Shown piece by piece: positions 1 to 6,907 of a stretch of DNA of 11,279 nucleotides. The position numbers were made by a program, and so were the translations under genes. The stretch's first letter is position 1; every line of letters begins with the position of its first letter. The stretch lies in NCBI GenBank assembly GCA_934646845.1, contig CAKUEV010000045.1, forward strand, positions 1-11,279. The letters run 5' to 3'. Under the pieces are notes generated by a model that worked only from the letters and a program-made list of their open reading frames with translations, was not told the DNA's origin and did not search any database. Source of the DNA: an uncultured Slackia sp. (GTDB lineage Bacteria > Actinomycetota > Coriobacteriia > Coriobacteriales > Eggerthellaceae).

Positions 1-147
1 AGCAAAGAGCGCGAAGCCGCCGAAAAAGCCGCGAAGGCCGAGGCGAAGAAGGCCGAAAAGGCCGCAAAGCCTGCCGCGAAGAAGGCTCCCGCCAAAAAGG
101 CGGCCGCCAAGAAAACGACGGCCAAGAAGGCCGCCGCGAAGGAATAA
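1..147 (+). CDS. C-terminal fragment of an Ala/Lys-rich protein, probably the tail of ribosomal protein L23
   Basis: Frame 1 is open from the first base to a TAA at 145-147, giving 48 residues of a gene whose start lies outside the window. Of these, 20 are Ala and 16 are Lys, arranged in repeats such as KKAAAKK and PAKKAPAKK. There is no folded domain to recognise, so identity rests on position: in S10 operons the gene directly before rplB is normally rplW (L23), which sits at the polypeptide exit tunnel. A disordered, basic tail on a ribosomal protein could contact rRNA, but that is inference. Similar Lys/Ala tails occur on histone-like HU proteins of actinobacteria and on H1-like proteins, so a different basic protein cannot be excluded. 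The reading frame and stop are certain; the name is not. Confidence 0.55.
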   Translation, partial: SKEREAAEKAAKAEAKKAEKAAKPAAKKAPAKKAAAKKTTAKKAAAKE

Positions 148-158
148 CGCATCTTGTA

Positions 159-195
159 TCGGTCTCGTGCGTGCCGGGGGCATGCCCGAGACCGA
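159..195 (+). other. Compact hairpin after the upstream gene, possible terminator or processing site
   Basis: Arms 159-175 and 179-195 are 17 nt each and pair with one T-C mismatch and one G-T wobble around a 3-nt GGG loop. The hairpin starts 11 nt after the upstream stop codon, where a transcript-end or mRNA-processing signal would fit. No T-run follows (the next bases are CGCGGCAAAG), so it is not a canonical intrinsic terminator. A U-less terminator or a 3'-end stabiliser are alternatives. Confidence 0.45.
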
Positions 196-210
196 CGCGG
201 CAAAGGGTCT

Positions 211-384
211 GGAATCACGCGAACCGACAGTGACTGCGCGCATGCCTCTCGGCCCTCTGCGTTAAAGCTTGCTTTCATTTTTAAATGAAACGCAGCGAGG
301 TGAGCGCATAGCGAGGCGAAGCCGAGCGGTAGCGAACCGTGGCCGAAGGGCATGTGTCCACTCGCTGTCGGTCCGTGCGATTCC
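211..384. repeat. Element A: hairpin-bounded repeat, related to element B at 9196-9346
   Basis: Outer arms 211-254 and 341-384 are 44 nt each and inversely complementary at 34 of 44 positions. Five further positions are G-U pairs if the + strand is transcribed. The 86-nt interior (255-340) begins CTCTG, holds a small internal hairpin (256-262 with 289-295 and TTTCAT/ATGAAA inside it), then a GC-rich core at 304-333. The core matches element B at 28 of 30 positions, and the two differences swap one base pair in a GGC-GAA-GCC mini-hairpin (315-323). There is no convincing ORF inside. The element lies between the upstream gene and rplB, an unusual place for a repeat. It could be a non-autonomous mobile repeat or a structured RNA; I do not recognise a named family. 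Confidence 0.7.
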
Positions 385-427
385 GCAGGTCATCGAACGT
401 GCGAATTTTGTGAACTTCGCTTTCATA

Positions 428-456
428 TTCCCATTTCTCTTCCAACTCTTTATAAT
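428..456 (+). promoter_or_regulatory. Candidate sigma-A-type promoter upstream of rplB
   Basis: A perfect -10 TATAAT lies at 451-456 and a partial -35 TTCCCA (4 of 6 to TTGACA) at 428-433, separated by 17 bp. The surrounding 415-460 stretch is clearly more A/T-rich than its neighbours. Transcription would begin near 463, leaving a leader of about 165 nt before rplB. This would let the rplB-rplX genes be transcribed independently of the upstream gene. It is seen by eye only and has no experimental support. Confidence 0.5.
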
Positions 457-515
457 TCTGCAGTTGCGTCCCGCTGTGTATGGATACACCCGGGCGCGTG
501 GGAGCGGAGTCGAGG

Positions 516-598
516 GCGTGCACTCCAATAAGCGCCTCATTCGGCAATCGTTCCCGAAATGTAAGTGGAACGCCTGGTACGTGCATGGAGTGGCACGC
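516..598 (+). promoter_or_regulatory. Foldable leader upstream of rplB, candidate r-protein control region
   Basis: Segment 516-527 pairs with 586-598 (12 base pairs with one bulged base). Inside it, 549-554 (CGTTCC) pairs perfectly with 567-572 (GGAACG). Upstream, GTGTA at 475-479 pairs with TACAC at 484-488. The outer stem ends about 31 nt before the rplB ATG, close to the ribosome binding site. Ribosomal-protein operons are commonly autoregulated through structured leaders, so a role in L2 or operon-level control is plausible. No known leader motif was recognised. Confidence 0.4.
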
Positions 599-629
599 GA
601 GCAGGCTTCCAAGGAAGAAAGGTTGTTTG

Positions 630-1460
630 ATGGGAATCAAGCAATACAAGCCGACCAGCGCTGGTCGCCGCTTCCAGACGGTTTCGGACTTCGCCGAAAT
701 CACCTGCACGAAGCCCGAGAAGTCGCTGCTTGCGCCGCTGCCTAAGAAGGCCGGCCGCAACAACAAGGGTCGCATCACCACCCGTCATCAGGGCGGCGGC
801 GTGAAGCGTCGTTACCGTATCATCGACTTCAAGCGCAACAAGGACGGCATCCCCGCCAAGGTCGCTACCATCGAGTACGATCCGAACCGTTCCGCCCGTA
901 TCGCTCTTCTCCATTACGTTGATGGCGAGAAGCGCTACATCCTTCACCCCAAGGGCCTGAAGGTTGGCGACATGGTTATGTCTGGCTCCGAGGCCGACAT
1001 CAAGCCCGGCAACTCGCTTGCTCTGGCTGACATCCCTGTTGGTACCCTCATCCATGCAGTTGAGCTGCAGCCCGGCAAGGGTGCTGCGCTGGCTCGCTCC
1101 GCTGGCACTTCTATCCAGCTCATGGGTAAGGAAGGCAAGTACGCCATTCTGCGCATGCCCTCTTCCGAGATGCGCCGCGTGCTGCTCACCTGCCGCGCGA
1201 CTGTTGGCGAAGTCGGCAACGCCGAGCATGCCAACATCAAGATCGGCAAAGCTGGCCGTAACCGCTGGAAGGGCATCCGCCCGACCGTCCGTGGTACGGT
1301 TATGAACCCGGTCGACCACCCGCACGGTGGTGGCGAAGGCAAGAACAAGTCTTCGGGACGTCATCCTGTGTCTCCGTGGGGCAAGCCCACCAAGGGCCAT
1401 CGCACCCGCAACCCGAAGAAGGCTTCGAGCCGCCTGATCATCCGTCGTCGCAAGAAGTAG
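630..1460 (+). CDS. rplB: 50S ribosomal protein L2
   Basis: The gene encodes 276 residues, the usual bacterial L2 length (about 273-277). L2 is a primary 23S rRNA-binding protein needed for subunit association and peptidyl-transferase assembly. The N-terminal OB-fold half opens with [14 protein letters not shown]. The C-terminal half carries the near-invariant [10 protein letters not shown] motif, with the two histidines at residues 230 and 232, followed by [14 protein letters not shown] and a basic tail ending RRRKK. The ATG at 630 was chosen over in-frame upstream starts (from 480) because the family begins here and AAAGG at 618-622 is well spaced. It is the first gene after a 482-bp gap and sits 27 nt ahead of rpsS. 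Possible regulation by the preceding promoter and leader is inferred. Identity is certain. Confidence 0.98.
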   Translation: MGIKQYKPTSAGRRFQTVSDFAEITCTKPEKSLLAPLPKKAGRNNKGRITTRHQGGGVKRRYRIIDFKRNKDGIPAKVATIEYDPNRSARIALLHYVDGEKRYILHPKGLKVGDMVMSGSEADIKPGNSLALADIPVGTLIHAVELQPGKGAALARSAGTSIQLMGKEGKYAILRMPSSEMRRVLLTCRATVGEVGNAEHANIKIGKAGRNRWKGIRPTVRGTVMNPVDHPHGGGEGKNKSSGRHPVSPWGKPTKGHRTRNPKKASSRLIIRRRKK

Positions 1461-1487
1461 CGCGAGCTAGAACGCTAAGGAGAAACC

Positions 1488-1757
1488 GTGAGCAGAAGTT
1501 TGAAGAAGGGTCCTTTCGTCGAGCCGCGTCTTCTCGGCCGCATTGCCGCGATGAACGAAGCTGGCGAAAAGCACGTCATCAAGACGTGGTCGCGCTCCTC
1601 GACCATCTTCCCCGACATGGTGGGTCACACCATTGCCGTGCACGATGGTCGCAAGCACGTGCCCGTATACGTTACCGAATCCATGGTCGGTCACAAGCTC
1701 GGCGAATTTGCGCCTACGCGCACGTTCAAGGGCCACGCCGACAAGAGCAAGAAATAA
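1488..1757 (+). CDS. rpsS: 30S ribosomal protein S19
   Basis: The gene encodes 89 residues, within the usual S19 range. S19 sits in the head of the 30S subunit, partners S13 and lies near the A-site tRNA and the bridge to 23S rRNA. The sequence shows the family opening [10 protein letters not shown] (residues 2-11), the central [21 protein letters not shown] stretch (34-54) and the end segment [18 protein letters not shown] (66-83). The start is GTG at 1488, with AAGGAG at 1477-1482, and the protein begins exactly where S19 should. The gene follows rplB by 27 nt and precedes rplV by 19 nt, the standard S10-operon order. Nothing is unusual apart from the non-ATG start. Confidence 0.98.
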   Translation: MSRSLKKGPFVEPRLLGRIAAMNEAGEKHVIKTWSRSSTIFPDMVGHTIAVHDGRKHVPVYVTESMVGHKLGEFAPTRTFKGHADKSKK

Positions 1758-1776
1758 GTAAGGAGGCAGACCGCAC

Positions 1777-2115
1777 ATGGAAGCTAAGGCAGTCGCCAAG
1801 TATGTGCGCGTGAGCCCCCGCAAGGCTCGCGTCGTCATCGACCAAGTCCGCGGCAAGGACGTCGTCCGCGCCCGCGAAATCCTGCGCTTCTCGGAGCGCG
1901 CTATCGCCGAGACCATTGAGAAGGTTCTCAACTCGGCTGTGGCAAATGCCGAGAACAACCATGGCATGTCCACCGACAACCTGGTCGTGAAGGCCGCGTT
2001 CGTCGACGAAGGCCCCACGTTTAAGCGCATTCGTCCTCGTGCAAAGGGCTCTGCCGCTCGCATCCGCAAGCGCACCAGCCATATCACGATCATCGTTGCG
2101 CCGAAGGAGGCATAA
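1777..2115 (+). CDS. rplV: 50S ribosomal protein L22
   Basis: The gene encodes 112 residues, typical for L22. L22 contacts all 23S domains, and its long beta-hairpin lines the exit tunnel near the site where macrolides bind. The sequence shows the N-terminal [18 protein letters not shown] (residues 7-24), the central helix ending [10 protein letters not shown], and the C-terminal hairpin strand [20 protein letters not shown] (86-105). AGGAGG at 1761-1766 lies 10 nt before the ATG. Its last codons contain the Shine-Dalgarno sequence for rpsC, which starts only 3 nt after the stop, so the two genes are probably translationally coupled. Confidence 0.98.
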   Translation: MEAKAVAKYVRVSPRKARVVIDQVRGKDVVRAREILRFSERAIAETIEKVLNSAVANAENNHGMSTDNLVVKAAFVDEGPTFKRIRPRAKGSAARIRKRTSHITIIVAPKEA

Positions 2116-2118
2116 AGC

Positions 2119-2838
2119 ATGGGTCAGAAAGTTATGCCCACCGGCTTCCGTCTCGGCATCACCGAGGATTGGCGTAGCCGTTGGTATTCCGACAAGGACT
2201 ACGCGAAGAACCTCGCTAACGACATGGAGATTCGCAAGTTCCTGGACAAGTATCTCGCCAAGGCCGCTGTTGCCAAGGTCGAGATCGAGCGCGCTGGCGA
2301 CAAGGTGAAGGTCATCATCACCACCGCTCGCCCGGGCGTTGTCATTGGCAAGAAGGGCTCCGAGATTGAGCAGCTCCGCAAGGAACTCGCCAAGATCGTT
2401 GGCGGCCCGGTGAACATCGAGGTCATCGAGGTCAAGCGCCCCGAGCTCGACGCCAACCTGGTTGCCCAGTCCATCGCCGAGCAGCTCGAAGGCCGTGTCG
2501 CGTTCCGTCGCGCCATGCGCAAGGCTGTTCAGTCCGCCCGCAAGTCTGGCGCTCTGGGCATCCGTATTCAGTGCTCCGGCCGTCTCGGTGGCGCTGAGAT
2601 GAGCCGCCGCGAGTGGTATCGCGAAGGCCGCGTGCCTCTGCACACCCTGCGTGCGAAGATCGACTACGGCTTCTGCACCGCTGCTACCACGATGGGCTCC
2701 ATCGGCATCAAAGTGTGGATCTACCACGGCGAAAAGCTCCCCGGTGGCAAGACTCCGCAGCCTGCTCTCGAGGGCAACTCTCGTCCGTCGCGCGGCCGTC
2801 GCGACCGCAATGATCGCAACGAAAGGGGTGCTAAATAA
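2119..2838 (+). CDS. rpsC: 30S ribosomal protein S3
   Basis: The gene encodes 239 residues. S3 forms part of the mRNA entry channel and contributes to mRNA unwinding by the ribosome. A type-2 KH domain spans roughly residues 38-110, with its GxxG loop as GKKG at 77-80 within [14 protein letters not shown]. The C-terminal domain carries [32 protein letters not shown], followed by a short basic Arg/Asp/Asn-rich tail. The Shine-Dalgarno AAGGAGG (2104-2110) lies inside the end of rplV, 8 nt before the ATG. The stop TAA shares its last base with the rplP ATG (TAATG), so rplP translation is expected to depend on S3 termination. Identity is certain. Confidence 0.98.
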   Translation: MGQKVMPTGFRLGITEDWRSRWYSDKDYAKNLANDMEIRKFLDKYLAKAAVAKVEIERAGDKVKVIITTARPGVVIGKKGSEIEQLRKELAKIVGGPVNIEVIEVKRPELDANLVAQSIAEQLEGRVAFRRAMRKAVQSARKSGALGIRIQCSGRLGGAEMSRREWYREGRVPLHTLRAKIDYGFCTAATTMGSIGIKVWIYHGEKLPGGKTPQPALEGNSRPSRGRRDRNDRNERGAK

Positions 2839-3260
2839 TGCTAGCTCCTAAGCGCATTCGCCACCGCAAGGTGCAACGCGGCTCTATGAAGGGCAAGGCC
2901 AAGGGCTACACCCAGCTGCATCACGGCGAGTACGGCATCCAGGCTCTCGAGGCTCACTGGATCACCAACCGCCAGATCGAGGCCGCTCGTATCGCCATGA
3001 CTCGTTACATGAAGCGTGGCGGTAAAGTTTGGATCACCATCTTCCCCGACAAGCCCATCACCCAGAAGCCGGCTGAAACCCGCATGGGTTCTGGTAAGGG
3101 TAACCCGGAAGCTTGGGTTGCTGTCGTCAAGCCCGGCCGTATCATGTTCGAGATCGGCGGCGTCGACGAGGCTACCGCTAAAGAGGCCCTGCGTCTCGCC
3201 ATTCAGAAGCTTCCTATCAAGTGCAAGATCGTTACCAAGGAATCGGAGGTGGCTGAATAA
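2838..3260 (+). CDS. rplP: 50S ribosomal protein L16
   Basis: The gene encodes 140 residues, the usual L16 length is about 135-145. L16 binds 23S rRNA near the A site, organises tRNA accommodation and joins late in 50S assembly. The sequence shows the start [19 protein letters not shown], the central [25 protein letters not shown] region (42-66) and the signature [15 protein letters not shown] (81-95). Start and stop each overlap a neighbour by one base: with rpsC at 2838 and with rpmC at 3260. A purine-rich GAAAGGGG just upstream, inside rpsC, is the likely ribosome binding site. Confidence 0.98.
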   Translation: MLAPKRIRHRKVQRGSMKGKAKGYTQLHHGEYGIQALEAHWITNRQIEAARIAMTRYMKRGGKVWITIFPDKPITQKPAETRMGSGKGNPEAWVAVVKPGRIMFEIGGVDEATAKEALRLAIQKLPIKCKIVTKESEVAE

Positions 3261-3469
3261 TGAAGGCCGTCGAGATTCGCGAGCTCTCTTCTGACGATCT
3301 TACCGTCAAGCTGAAGGAAGCCCGTGCTGAGCTGTTCAACCTGCGCTTCCAGATGGCTACCAGCCAGCTGGACAACACCGCTCGTGTGAAGCAGGTCAAG
3401 AAGGACATCGCGCGTATTCAGACCGAAATGCGCGCCCGCGAGATCGCCGCTGCCGGCGCATTGAAATAA
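3260..3469 (+). CDS. rpmC: 50S ribosomal protein L29
   Basis: The gene encodes 69 residues, normal for L29. This small, two-helix protein sits beside L23 at the tunnel exit, where trigger factor and SRP dock. The family pattern is present: [10 protein letters not shown], then KLKEARAELFNLRFQMATSQLDN (17-39), then a second basic helix with VKQVKKDIARIQT (43-55). The ATG overlaps the rplP stop by one base, with CGGAGGTG at 3244-3251 (inside rplP) as the ribosome binding site. rpsQ follows after 18 nt. Confidence 0.97.
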   Translation: MKAVEIRELSSDDLTVKLKEARAELFNLRFQMATSQLDNTARVKQVKKDIARIQTEMRAREIAAAGALK

Positions 3470-3487
3470 GGATTTGGTGGGATAAAC

Positions 3488-3751
3488 ATGAGTGAAGAAA
3501 CCCGTAGCTCCCGCAAGGTCCGTCAGGGCGTCGTTGTTTCCGCGGCGAACGACAAGACCATTGTGGTTGAGATCAAGGAGCGCAAGCCTCATCCTGTCTA
3601 TGGCAAGATGATGACGAGCACCAAGAAGTTCCACGCTCACGACGAGAACAACGAGGCTGGCCTCGGTGACACCGTCACCATTATGGAGACCCGCCCCATG
3701 TCCAAGATGAAGCGTTGGCGCCTCCTCGAGATCGTGGAAAAGGCCAAATAG
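3488..3751 (+). CDS. rpsQ: 30S ribosomal protein S17
   Basis: The gene encodes 87 residues. S17 is an OB-fold primary binder of the 16S rRNA 5' domain and helps early 30S assembly. Family features visible are [18 protein letters not shown] (12-29), [12 protein letters not shown] (31-42), [10 protein letters not shown] (46-55) and the end motif [20 protein letters not shown] (60-79). The ATG at 3488 is preceded by GGTGGGA as a modest ribosome binding site. A 40-nt spacer separates it from rplN. The ordering rpmC-rpsQ-rplN is the classical transition from the S10 to the spc cluster, but no terminator is visible here, so the two clusters probably run together. Confidence 0.98.
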   Translation: MSEETRSSRKVRQGVVVSAANDKTIVVEIKERKPHPVYGKMMTSTKKFHAHDENNEAGLGDTVTIMETRPMSKMKRWRLLEIVEKAK

Positions 3752-3791
3752 CCCAAGCGTTGCGTAACTAAACTATCGGAAGGATTGCACA

Positions 3792-4160
3792 ATGATTCAG
3801 ATGCAAACCATGCTGAACGTTGCCGACAACTCCGGCGCGCGCAAGGTGCAGTGCATCAAGGTCCTCGGCGGCTCCAAGCGCCGCTATGCAGGCCTTGGCG
3901 ACGTCATCATCTGCAGCGTCAAGGAGGCAGCTCCCAACGGCAGCGTCAAGAAGGGCGACGTTGTCCGTTGCGTCATCGTTCGCGTGAAGAAGGAAGTCCG
4001 TCGCAAGGACGGTTCTTACATCCGCTTCGACCAGAACGCCGCCGTGCTGATCGACAACTCCGGTGCTCCCAAGGGCACCCGCATCTTCGGCCCCGTGGCT
4101 CGCGAGCTGCGTGACAAGAAGTACATGAAGATCGTGTCTCTGGCACCTGAGACGCTCTAA
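3792..4160 (+). CDS. rplN: 50S ribosomal protein L14
   Basis: The gene encodes 122 residues, the canonical L14 length. L14 binds 23S rRNA, contacts 16S helix 14 in an inter-subunit bridge and is the docking partner of the silencing factor RsfS. It opens [19 protein letters not shown] and has [30 protein letters not shown] and the highly conserved region [20 protein letters not shown] around residues 77-96, then FGPVARELR. Ribosome binding site GGAAGG at 3779-3784 precedes the ATG. rplX follows after 16 nt. Nothing is unusual. Confidence 0.98.
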   Translation: MIQMQTMLNVADNSGARKVQCIKVLGGSKRRYAGLGDVIICSVKEAAPNGSVKKGDVVRCVIVRVKKEVRRKDGSYIRFDQNAAVLIDNSGAPKGTRIFGPVARELRDKKYMKIVSLAPETL

Positions 4161-4176
4161 GGGAGGTGCACGAAAC

Positions 4177-4497
4177 ATGAACAGCATGAAGGTCAAAAAG
4201 GGCGACAAGGTTCAGGTCATCGCTGGTAAGGACAAGGGCAAGCAGGGCACCATTCTGCGCTCCGTTCCTACCCGCAACCGTGTTGTCGTCGAAGGCTGCG
4301 GCATCGTGAAGAAGGCCGTTCGCCCCACCCAGCAGAACCCGCAGGGCGGCATCATCTCCATGGAAGCCCCCATTCACGTTTCCAACGTGATGCTGGTCTG
4401 CCCCTCTTGTGGCAAGCCGGTTCGCACTGGCAAGCGCATCAACGACGAGGGCAAAAAGGTCCGCGTCTGCAAGAAGTGCGGCAAAGACATCGACTAG
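4177..4497 (+). CDS. rplX: 50S ribosomal protein L24 with zinc-ribbon-like cysteines
   Basis: The gene encodes 106 residues. L24 is an assembly-initiating 23S rRNA-binding protein near the tunnel exit. An N-terminal KOW motif spans about residues 5-32 ([21 protein letters not shown]). The C-terminal part has two CxxC pairs, C75/C78 (CPSC) and C98/C101 (CKKC), consistent with a zinc knuckle seen in many bacterial L24 proteins. The ATG at 4177 was preferred to the internal ATG at 4186 because GGGAGGTG (4161-4168) is 8 nt from the former and 17 from the latter. A 167-bp structured spacer follows, so transcription or translation may be modulated between this gene and rplE. Confidence 0.97.
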   Translation: MNSMKVKKGDKVQVIAGKDKGKQGTILRSVPTRNRVVVEGCGIVKKAVRPTQQNPQGGIISMEAPIHVSNVMLVCPSCGKPVRTGKRINDEGKKVRVCKKCGKDID

Positions 4498-4664
4498 AAA
4501 TAGTCCACCGGTTGAATAACCAGTGATTTTTAAGGCGCATCCTGCGGATTTTCTGTGGGATGCGCCTTATGCCGTGTAGAATATGGCCCTGGCTGCCTTA
4601 GGCGGGCAGGGACGCAGGGTCGGTAATCCTGCGTTTAATTCATCGACAAAGGAGAAACTTACCT
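4498..4664 (+). promoter_or_regulatory. Structured rplX-rplE spacer, candidate spc control region
   Basis: This is the longest gap inside the main run of ribosomal genes. It holds a perfect 12-bp stem (4531-4542 with 4558-4569, 15-nt loop) that is preceded rather than followed by a T-run, so it is not a normal terminator. Next comes a -10-like TAGAAT at 4577-4582 without a good -35. A 7-bp hairpin (4612-4618 with 4628-4634) follows, about 30 nt before the rplE ATG. In E. coli, S8 represses spc translation by binding near the rplE start, so a control role here is reasonable. That comparison is by location only; I do not claim an S8 site. Confidence 0.4.
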
Positions 4665-5210
4665 ATGGCTACTCCTCGCCTGAAAGAACTGTACAAATCT
4701 GAAATCGTCTCCAAGCTGGAGAGCGAGCTTTCTATCGACAACATCAACAAGGTTCCGCGCCTTGAGAAGATCGTTGTGAACATGGGCGTCGGCGAAGCCG
4801 CGTCTGACTCCAAGCAGCTCGACGCAGCTATGAACGATATGCGCATCATCACGGGCCAGCAGCCCTGCGTCACCCGCGCCAAGAAGTCCATCGCAGGCTT
4901 CCACATCCGCGAGGGCCAGGCTATTGGCTGCAAGGTTACCCTGCGTGGCGACCGCATGTGGGAGTTCCTGGACCGCCTGCTGTCCATGGCTCTGCCTCGC
5001 GTTCGCGACTTCCGTGGCATCTCCCCGAAGAGCTTCGACGGCCGTGGCAACTACACCCTCGGCATCACCGAGCAGCTCATCTTCCCCGAGATTGAATACG
5101 ACAAAATCGATCGTACCCGCGGCATGGACATCACCTTTGTCACCACTGCCGAAAACAACGAACAGGCCAAGGCTCTTCTCGACGCTTTGGGCTTCCCGTT
5201 CAAGAAATAG
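4665..5210 (+). CDS. rplE: 50S ribosomal protein L5
   Basis: The gene encodes 181 residues, typical for L5. With L18 it binds 5S rRNA, forms part of the central protuberance and contacts P-site tRNA. Diagnostic stretches are [15 protein letters not shown] (31-45), the [23 protein letters not shown] region (62-84), and [12 protein letters not shown] around residues 108-119. It ends in the family-like [22 protein letters not shown]. The ATG follows AAAGGAGAAA with a short spacer. It starts a new sub-block after the structured 167-bp gap and is followed 48 nt later by the zinc-type S14 gene, the standard spc order. Confidence 0.98.
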   Translation: MATPRLKELYKSEIVSKLESELSIDNINKVPRLEKIVVNMGVGEAASDSKQLDAAMNDMRIITGQQPCVTRAKKSIAGFHIREGQAIGCKVTLRGDRMWEFLDRLLSMALPRVRDFRGISPKSFDGRGNYTLGITEQLIFPEIEYDKIDRTRGMDITFVTTAENNEQAKALLDALGFPFKK

Positions 5211-5258
5211 TAATTCATTCGGCAAAATCCGAGTGGAGATAGAGGAAAGAAGGAAAGC

Positions 5259-5444
5259 ATGGCAAAAAAATCGATGATCGCCAAGGCTAATCGCGAGCCG
5301 AAGTTCTCGACTCGTGCCTACACCCGCTGCACCCGCTGCGGCCGTCCGCGTTCTGTGTATCGCAAGTTCGGTCTGTGCCGCGTGTGCCTGCGCGAGTTGG
5401 CTAGCAAGGGCGAACTCCCCGGCGTGACCAAGGCTTCCTGGTAG
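5259..5444 (+). CDS. rpsZ: 30S ribosomal protein S14, zinc-binding type (type Z)
   Basis: The gene encodes 61 residues, the short S14 form, compared with about 90-100 for the zinc-free form. S14 lies in the 30S head and is needed late in assembly. Four zinc ligands are visible as two CxxC pairs: C24/C27 (CTRCGRP) and C40/C43 (CRVC). The last residues, GVTKASW, match the family end. AGGAAAG lies directly ahead of the ATG. Zinc-type S14 in the spc cluster is standard for Gram-positives; some genomes also carry a zinc-independent paralogue under zinc control, which would lie elsewhere. The gene is often named rpsN. A 92-nt spacer with small hairpins follows. Confidence 0.97.
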   Translation: MAKKSMIAKANREPKFSTRAYTRCTRCGRPRSVYRKFGLCRVCLRELASKGELPGVTKASW

Positions 5445-5455
5445 GCCCACGCTAG

Positions 5456-5489
5456 GTGCTTGCCGGTAAGGCGCACACGCCACGGGCGT
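5456..5489 (+). other. Two small tandem hairpins between rpsZ and rpsH
   Basis: In the 92-nt spacer, GTGC/GCC at 5456-5464 pair with GGC/GCAC at 5470-5476 (7 base pairs with a 2-nt bulge). Immediately after, ACGCC (5477-5481) pairs with GGCGT (5485-5489) around a 3-nt loop. No T-run follows. These may be mRNA-processing or translational features, or chance in GC-rich DNA. Confidence 0.3.
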
Positions 5490-5536
5490 CATTGCGTACC
5501 TCCGGCTGAGCTCATCACGAACCAAAGGAGAATCAA

Positions 5537-5935
5537 ATGACCATTAACGACCCCATCGCAGATATGCTTACGCGCGTGCGTAACGCCAACTCTGCGGGCA
5601 AGGCGACGGTCTCGATGCCGTCTTCGAAGAAGCTCGTCGAAATCGCTCGCATCATGACCGAAGAGGGCTATGTCCAGGGCTACGAGATCATTGAGAACTC
5701 GCCTCGCGACATTCTCGAGATCACGATGAAGTACGGCGAGAAGAAGGCGAAGACCATTCGCGGCATCAAGCGTATTTCCAAGCCCGGCCTGCGTATTTAC
5801 GCTGGCAAGGACGAACTGCCCCGCGTTCTCGGCGGCCTGGGCACTGCTATCGTGTCCACCTCCAAGGGCGTCATGGCTGACCGCGACGCTCGCAAGGCTG
5901 GCGTCGGCGGCGAAGTTATCGCATACATCTGGTAA
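5537..5935 (+). CDS. rpsH: 30S ribosomal protein S8
   Basis: The gene encodes 132 residues, the usual S8 length. S8 is a primary binder of the central domain of 16S rRNA (helix 21 region), and in E. coli it is the translational repressor of the spc operon. Visible family features are [15 protein letters not shown] (4-18), [18 protein letters not shown] (29-46), [23 protein letters not shown], and the conserved end [26 protein letters not shown] with GVGGEV at 122-127. AAAGGAG precedes the ATG. rplF follows after 20 nt. Whether it also regulates this operon is not shown by the sequence. Confidence 0.98.
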   Translation: MTINDPIADMLTRVRNANSAGKATVSMPSSKKLVEIARIMTEEGYVQGYEIIENSPRDILEITMKYGEKKAKTIRGIKRISKPGLRIYAGKDELPRVLGGLGTAIVSTSKGVMADRDARKAGVGGEVIAYIW

Positions 5936-5955
5936 GGAAAGGATAGGAGCTTACT

Positions 5956-6501
5956 ATGTCTCGTATCGGCAAACAGCCCATTCCGGTTCCTGCCGGAGTT
6001 ACCGTTACCATCGAGGGTAACAAAATCACCACGAAGGGCCCCAAGGGCGAACTCTCCTACGAGTTCAACCCCATGATGTCCATCGCTCAGGAAGGCGAGG
6101 AGCTCATCGTTTCTCGTCCTGACGATTCCCGTGAGGCCAAGGCATTCCACGGCCTTACCCGTTCGCTCGTCAACAACATGGTCGTTGGCGTCCACGAGGG
6201 CTACGAGAAGAAGCTCGAGCTCGTTGGCGTTGGCTACCGTGCTGCTCTGAAGGGCAACAGCCTGGAGCTTTCTCTCGGCTACTCTCATCCGGTTGTCGTT
6301 GAGGCCCCCGAAGGCATCACCTTCACCGTGCCCGATCAGACGCACATCACCGTTTCTGGTGCCGACAAGCAGGCTGTTGGCCAGACTGCTGCCGTCATCC
6401 GTAAATGGCGTGCTCCCGAGCCTTACAAGGGCAAGGGCATTCGTTACGAGGGCGAGCAAGTTCGTCGCAAGCTTGGCAAGGCTGCCAAGGGCGACAAGTA
6501 G
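5956..6501 (+). CDS. rplF: 50S ribosomal protein L6
   Basis: The gene encodes 181 residues. L6 binds 23S rRNA near the sarcin-ricin loop and supports the GTPase-associated centre. It has two copies of the L6 fold. The start [19 protein letters not shown] (1-19) and KGPKGEL (28-33) mark the first, [11 protein letters not shown] (91-101) the junction to the second, and [17 protein letters not shown] (151-167) is the family signature near the C-terminus. The ATG at 5956 follows AAAGGATAGGAG-type purines. rplR follows after 23 nt. Nothing is unusual. Confidence 0.98.
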   Translation: MSRIGKQPIPVPAGVTVTIEGNKITTKGPKGELSYEFNPMMSIAQEGEELIVSRPDDSREAKAFHGLTRSLVNNMVVGVHEGYEKKLELVGVGYRAALKGNSLELSLGYSHPVVVEAPEGITFTVPDQTHITVSGADKQAVGQTAAVIRKWRAPEPYKGKGIRYEGEQVRRKLGKAAKGDK

Positions 6502-6524
6502 CTTAAGGTCTGAAGGGATATAAG

Positions 6525-6893
6525 ATGAAGAAACTCCAGAAGAAGCAGGCCGGGCTGGCTCGTCGCCACCGTCGCGTCCGCGGCAAGATTTCTGGCACCG
6601 CCGCTCGTCCGCGCCTTTGCGTTACCCGTTCCAACTCGAACCTGTACGTGCAGTTCATCGACGATGTCGCTCATGTGACCATCTGCGGCGAGAGCACCCT
6701 GAGCGAGGCTTTCAAGGCTACCGGCAAGTCCGGTGCCAACGTTGAGGGCGCTGCCGCCATGGGCGAAATCGCTGGCAAGAAGGCCATTGAAGCTGGCATC
6801 ACCGAGGTCGTTTTCGACCGCGGCGGTAACCTGTACCATGGCCGCATCAAGGCTCTGGCCGATGGCGCACGCGCCGCTGGCCTGAAGTTCTAG
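6525..6893 (+). CDS. rplR: 50S ribosomal protein L18
   Basis: The gene encodes 122 residues, typical of bacterial L18. The protein binds 5S rRNA together with L5 and helps attach it to the 50S subunit. The basic N-terminus ([19 protein letters not shown], residues 6-24) contacts RNA. It is followed by [20 protein letters not shown] (28-47) and the end region [28 protein letters not shown], the classic L18 finish. AAGGGATA just upstream of the ATG is the ribosome binding site. rpsE follows after 14 nt, its own Shine-Dalgarno sequence beginning right at the rplR stop. Confidence 0.98.
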   Translation: MKKLQKKQAGLARRHRRVRGKISGTAARPRLCVTRSNSNLYVQFIDDVAHVTICGESTLSEAFKATGKSGANVEGAAAMGEIAGKKAIEAGITEVVFDRGGNLYHGRIKALADGARAAGLKF

Positions 6894-6907
6894 GAAAGGG
6901 TTTGGAT

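Noticed and set aside
211..384. CRISPR array or insertion-sequence remnant
   Set aside because: There is no series of direct repeats with spacers, no transposase fragment and no clear target-site duplication; the structure is a single nested hairpin.
480..629. N-terminal extension of L2 from an upstream in-frame ATG
   Set aside because: L2 proteins begin at the MGIKQYKPT segment, and a ribosome binding site directly precedes the ATG at 630; the extension crosses the foldable leader.
269..745. Open frames inside the 148-629 gap on either strand
   Set aside because: They run through element A and into rplB, lack ribosome binding sites and show composition unlike proteins; the gap is better explained by repeat, promoter and leader.
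537..1400. 287-residue open frame on the - strand opposite rplB
   Set aside because: Shadow of rplB codon bias; no family features.
1726..2727. 333-residue open frame on the - strand opposite rplV and rpsC
   Set aside because: It is antisense to two certain ribosomal genes, with low-complexity Ala/Leu/Asp composition and no own ribosome binding site or family match.
4531..4569. Intrinsic terminator between rplX and rplE
   Set aside because: The stem is strong, but the T-run is before it, not after it, on the + strand, and the - strand version has an A-run; neither direction gives a canonical terminator.
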